Source: an uncultured Achromobacter sp. (lineage in GTDB: Bacteria; Pseudomonadota; Gammaproteobacteria; Burkholderiales; Burkholderiaceae_B). Taken from it: a stretch of DNA of 6,538 bases. A program made the position numbers and the translations under genes. Shown here piece by piece: positions 3,556 through 6,538 of this stretch. The stretch's first letter is position 1. Each line of letters begins with the position of its first letter. The DNA lies in the NCBI GenBank assembly GCA_913775005.1, contig CAJYKY010000201.1:1-6538 (forward strand), read 5' to 3'. The notes beneath the pieces were generated by a model. It saw nothing but the letters and a program-made list of their open reading frames with translations. It was not told the origin of the DNA and made no database searches.

Positions 3556-6538
3556 ATGCGTATTTCCGAAACCTGCATTAAGCGGCCGGTGTTTGCGTCG
3601 GTGCTGTCGCTGATCATCGTACTGATCGGCCTGATCTCCTATTCGCGCCTGACGGTGCGCGAATATCCCAAGATCGACGAACCCATCGTCTCGGTCGACA
3701 CGACCTACAAAGGCGCCTCGCCCGAGGTGATCGAGTCCCAGGTCACCAAGCCGCTTGAAGATCAGCTGGCCGGGATCGAGGGCGTGGACGTGATGACCTC
3801 GCGCAGCCGCTCGGAACGCAGCCTTATCAACATCAAGTTCAACCTGTCTCGAAACCCGGACGCCGCCGCTGCCGAAGTGCGCGACAAGGTGTCGCGCGCG
3901 CGGCGCTTCCTGCCGGACGAAATCGACGAACCCATCATCGGCAAGGTCGAAGCGGACTCGCAGCCCATCATCTATATCGCGGTGGAATCGGGTTCATATT
4001 CGGCGATTCAGACGTCCGACTACATCAACCGCTATATCAAGACCCGTCTGTCGGTGCTGCCGGGCGCGGCCGAAGTGCGCGTGTTTGGCGAACGTCTGCC
4101 GTCCATGCGCATCTATGTCGACCGCGACAAGCTGGCCGCTTACGGGTTGACGGTGCAGGACGTGGAGGCCGCGCTGCGCAGCCAGAACGTGGAAATTCCG
4201 GCCGGCCGTATCGAATCGCGCGCCCGCGAATTTTCGGTGGTGTCGTCCACTGATCTGCAAACGCCCGCGCAGTTTGAAGACGTGATCGTGGCGAACGTGA
4301 AGGGCTACCCCGTCCGCCTGCGCGATGTGTCCAAGGTAGAAATTGCCGCCGCCAGCGACCGCGTGCTGTCGCGCTTTAACGGCAAGCCCGCCATCAATAT
4401 CGGCGTGACGCGGCAGTCCACCGCCAACCCGCTGGAACTGTCCAAGGCCGCCCGTCAGGAAGTCGAACGCCTGAACGAGACGCTGCCGGCGGGTATGAAG
4501 CTCAACATCGCCTACGACTCGTCGGTGTTCATCGAGCGTTCGATCGATTCCGTTTTCCACACCATCGGCGAAGCCATCATCCTGGTGGTGCTGGTGATTT
4601 TCTTCTTCTTGCGCAACCTGCGCGCCAGCATCATTCCCATCGTTACGATCCCGGTGTCGCTGGTGGGCGCCTGCGCGCTGATGTACTTCTTCGGCTTTTC
4701 GATCAACACGCTGACGCTGCTGGCCATGGTGCTGGCCATTGGCCTGGTGGTGGACGACGCCATCGTGGTGCTGGAAAACATCTACCGGCACATTGAAGAG
4801 GGCATGCCGCGCAAGGAAGCGGCGCTGCGCGGCTCCAAGGAAATCGGCTTTGCGGTGGTAGCCATGACGATGACGCTGGTCACCGTCTATGCGCCGCTGG
4901 CATTCGCCACCGGCCGCACGGGCCGGCTGTTCATCGAGTTTGCGCTGGCGCTGGCGGGCGCCGTGCTGGTGTCGGGCTTTGTGGCGCTGACGCTTACGCC
5001 CATGATGTGCTCGGTGCTGCTGCGCCATCAAAGCAGCCATAGCCGTATGTACAACCTGATTGAAGGTTGGCTCAACGGCATGAGCAACGGGTATCGCCGG
5101 CTGCTGGGGGCGTCGCTGCGTCATCGCTGGCTGGTGGTGGTGATCGGCCTGGCCGTGGCGGCCGGCAGCGGTGTGCTGTTCAAGGTGGTCAAGAGCGAAC
5201 TCGCACCCATTGAAGACCGCGGCGTGGTGTTCGGCATTGTCAGTTCGCCGGAAGGCGCCACGCTGAACTACACGCTGGACAGCATGCTGGGTATCGAGAA
5301 GTTCTATTCCCAGATTTCTGAAGCCAGCGGCAGCCAGGTCACCGTGGGCTTTCCGACGGTGACAGACGGCACTGCCATCTTGCGGCTCAAGCCCTGGGAA
5401 GAGCGCGATCGCAAGCAGCAGGCCATCACGCAGCAGTTGCAGCCGCAATTCGCGTCGCTGCCCGGCGTGCGTGCGTTCCCGACCAACCCGCCGTCGCTGG
5501 GGCAGTCCGCGCGCTCCAAGCCGGTGGAATTCATCATCATGAGCCAGGCCTCGTACGCCGAGCTGGCGCGGCTGACCGAGGTGTTCCTGACCGAACTGCG
5601 CAAGTATCCCGGCCTGCTCAACCTGGACACGGACCTGCGCTTGAACACGCCCGAGCTGCGCGTGCGCGTGGACCGCGACAAGATGGCCGATGTGGGCGCC
5701 AACGTGGACACGGTGGGCCGCACGCTGGAGTCGATGCTGGGCGGGCGCCAGGTCACGCGCTACAAGGACGAGGGCGAGCAGTACGACGTCATCGTCCAGG
5801 TGACGCCGCGCGATCGCGCCAACCCCACCGATATCTCGGGCATCTACGTGCGCGCGCGTGACGGCAGCATGGTGCAGCTGGATAACCTGCTTGGTGTGCA
5901 TGAAGGCGTGTCGCCGCAGTCGCTGAACCACTTCAACCGGCTGCGCGCTGTGAAGATCGACGCCGCCGTGGCGCCGGGCTACGCGCTGGGCGAAGTGCTG
6001 ACGCACATGCATCAAGTGGCGCGCGACGTGCTGCCCAACACCATCGTCACCGACCTGGACGGGCAGTCGCGCGAATTCCGCGATTCGTCGGGCAGCATCT
6101 ATCTGGTTTTCGGCATGGCGCTGGCGTTCATCTACCTGGTGCTGGCCGCGCAATTCGAAAGCTGGCGCAATCCGTTCATCATCATGCTGTCGGTGCCGCT
6201 GTCGATGACGGGGGCGTTGTTGGCCTTGTGGCTGACGGGCGGCACGCTGTCCATCTATAGCCAGATCGGGTTGATTACGCTGGTGGGGCTGATCACCAAG
6301 CACGGCATTCTAATCGTGGAATTCACGAACCAGCTGCGCGATGAAGGCAAGGAATTGTTCGCCGCTGTCACCGAAGCCAGCGTGCTGCGCCTGCGCCCCA
6401 TTCTGATGACGACCGGCGCGATGGTGCTGGGCACCGTGCCGCTGGCGCTGTCCACGGGCGCGGGGGCGGAATCGCGCCAGCAGATCGGCTGGGTTCTGGT
6501 GGGCGGGCTGTTGCTGGGTACACTACTGACCTTGTTCG
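3556..6538 (+). CDS. RND efflux pump permease, HAE-1 (AcrB-like) family, 3' end cut by window
   Basis: This is the inner-membrane proton antiporter that exports small molecules through the adaptor and an outer-membrane channel. 994 residues are visible; family members have about 1,020-1,050, so only some tens are missing. It begins MRISETCIKRPVF, a typical RND start at TM1 (about 10-28). A large periplasmic loop (30-335) is followed by TM2-6 (about 337-490), TM7 (about 525-543), a second loop, and TM8-12 (from about 846). The proton relay of AcrB is complete: Asp400-Asp401 in TM4 (GLVVDDAIVVLEN), Lys915 in TM10 (GLITKHGILIVEF), and Arg945 and Thr952 in TM11 (RLRPILMTT). The paired Asp marks the drug-exporting HAE branch rather than the metal-exporting CusA branch. 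The phenylalanine-rich drug pocket of AcrB is only partly kept: Phe177 is present, but Ile/Tyr stand at 138-140 where AcrB has Phe136, and the loop near 598-607 is shorter. The substrate is thus unclear. Adaptor and pump form one operon; the outer-membrane factor is not seen. Confidence 0.95.
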   Translation, partial: MRISETCIKRPVFASVLSLIIVLIGLISYSRLTVREYPKIDEPIVSVDTTYKGASPEVIESQVTKPLEDQLAGIEGVDVMTSRSRSERSLINIKFNLSRNPDAAAAEVRDKVSRARRFLPDEIDEPIIGKVEADSQPIIYIAVESGSYSAIQTSDYINRYIKTRLSVLPGAAEVRVFGERLPSMRIYVDRDKLAAYGLTVQDVEAALRSQNVEIPAGRIESRAREFSVVSSTDLQTPAQFEDVIVANVKGYPVRLRDVSKVEIAAASDRVLSRFNGKPAINIGVTRQSTANPLELSKAARQEVERLNETLPAGMKLNIAYDSSVFIERSIDSVFHTIGEAIILVVLVIFFFLRNLRASIIPIVTIPVSLVGACALMYFFGFSINTLTLLAMVLAIGLVVDDAIVVLENIYRHIEEGMPRKEAALRGSKEIGFAVVAMTMTLVTVYAPLAFATGRTGRLFIEFALALAGAVLVSGFVALTLTPMMCSVLLRHQSSHSRMYNLIEGWLNGMSNGYRRLLGASLRHRWLVVVIGLAVAAGSGVLFKVVKSELAPIEDRGVVFGIVSSPEGATLNYTLDSMLGIEKFYSQISEASGSQVTVGFPTVTDGTAILRLKPWEERDRKQQAITQQLQPQFASLPGVRAFPTNPPSLGQSARSKPVEFIIMSQASYAELARLTEVFLTELRKYPGLLNLDTDLRLNTPELRVRVDRDKMADVGANVDTVGRTLESMLGGRQVTRYKDEGEQYDVIVQVTPRDRANPTDISGIYVRARDGSMVQLDNLLGVHEGVSPQSLNHFNRLRAVKIDAAVAPGYALGEVLTHMHQVARDVLPNTIVTDLDGQSREFRDSSGSIYLVFGMALAFIYLVLAAQFESWRNPFIIMLSVPLSMTGALLALWLTGGTLSIYSQIGLITLVGLITKHGILIVEFTNQLRDEGKELFAAVTEASVLRLRPILMTTGAMVLGTVPLALSTGAGAESRQQIGWVLVGGLLLGTLLTLF

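Noticed and set aside
2096..3556. A 486-codon open frame on the minus strand opposite the adaptor gene
   Set aside because: It spans the end of rnhA, the intergenic region and the whole adaptor gene in antisense, with an Arg/His-rich composition and no motif. It is a GC-driven shadow.
3994..6303. A 769-codon open frame on the minus strand opposite the pump gene
   Set aside because: It lies entirely antisense to the well-supported RND permease. Its translation is dominated by His, Arg, Gln and Ala with no recognisable domain, as expected from the complement of GC-rich codons.

Overview
The window is GC-rich (about two thirds G+C by eye), densely coded, and reads like the chromosome of a betaproteobacterium. 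The protein style and gene order suggest Burkholderiales, most likely the Alcaligenaceae (Bordetella/Achromobacter type). That placement is an inference from composition and synteny, not from a database match. No phage, plasmid, insertion sequence, CRISPR, tRNA or rRNA was found.

Left part (1-2247) is a housekeeping block. On the minus strand lie the first 26 codons of a lipoprotein, probably the lytic transglycosylase MltD, and directly upstream of it gloB (glyoxalase II). Only 20 bp separate the gloB start from a divergent plus-strand gene, a YafS-like methyltransferase-fold protein. That gene is followed by rnhA (ribonuclease HI). The order mltD-gloB-yafS-rnhA is the one known from E. coli, where dnaQ comes next. 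A tandemly duplicated 25-bp terminator-like element sits between yafS and rnhA, and a clear hairpin terminator follows rnhA.

Right part (2248-6538) starts with a 178-bp intergenic region holding the rnhA terminator, a small palindrome, a possible extended -10 promoter and a leader inverted repeat. It then carries a two-gene RND efflux operon: a periplasmic adaptor with the TolC-docking RxxxLxxxxxxS motif, and an inner-membrane HAE-1-type proton/drug antiporter cut by the window end after 994 residues. The 47-nt gap between them holds a possible 10-codon open reading frame with a better ribosome-binding site than the pump itself. No outer-membrane channel or regulator gene is visible; one could lie beyond position 6538.

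Functionally, gloB detoxifies methylglyoxal-derived S-lactoylglutathione, rnhA removes RNA from RNA-DNA hybrids, the probable mltD remodels peptidoglycan, and the adaptor and pump form two thirds of a tripartite exporter. All main genes belong to known families and I see no undescribed multi-gene system. The items most worth a second look are small: the duplicated terminator, the mini-ORF in the RND operon, the missing glycine-rich motif in YafS, and the layout upstream of the RND operon.
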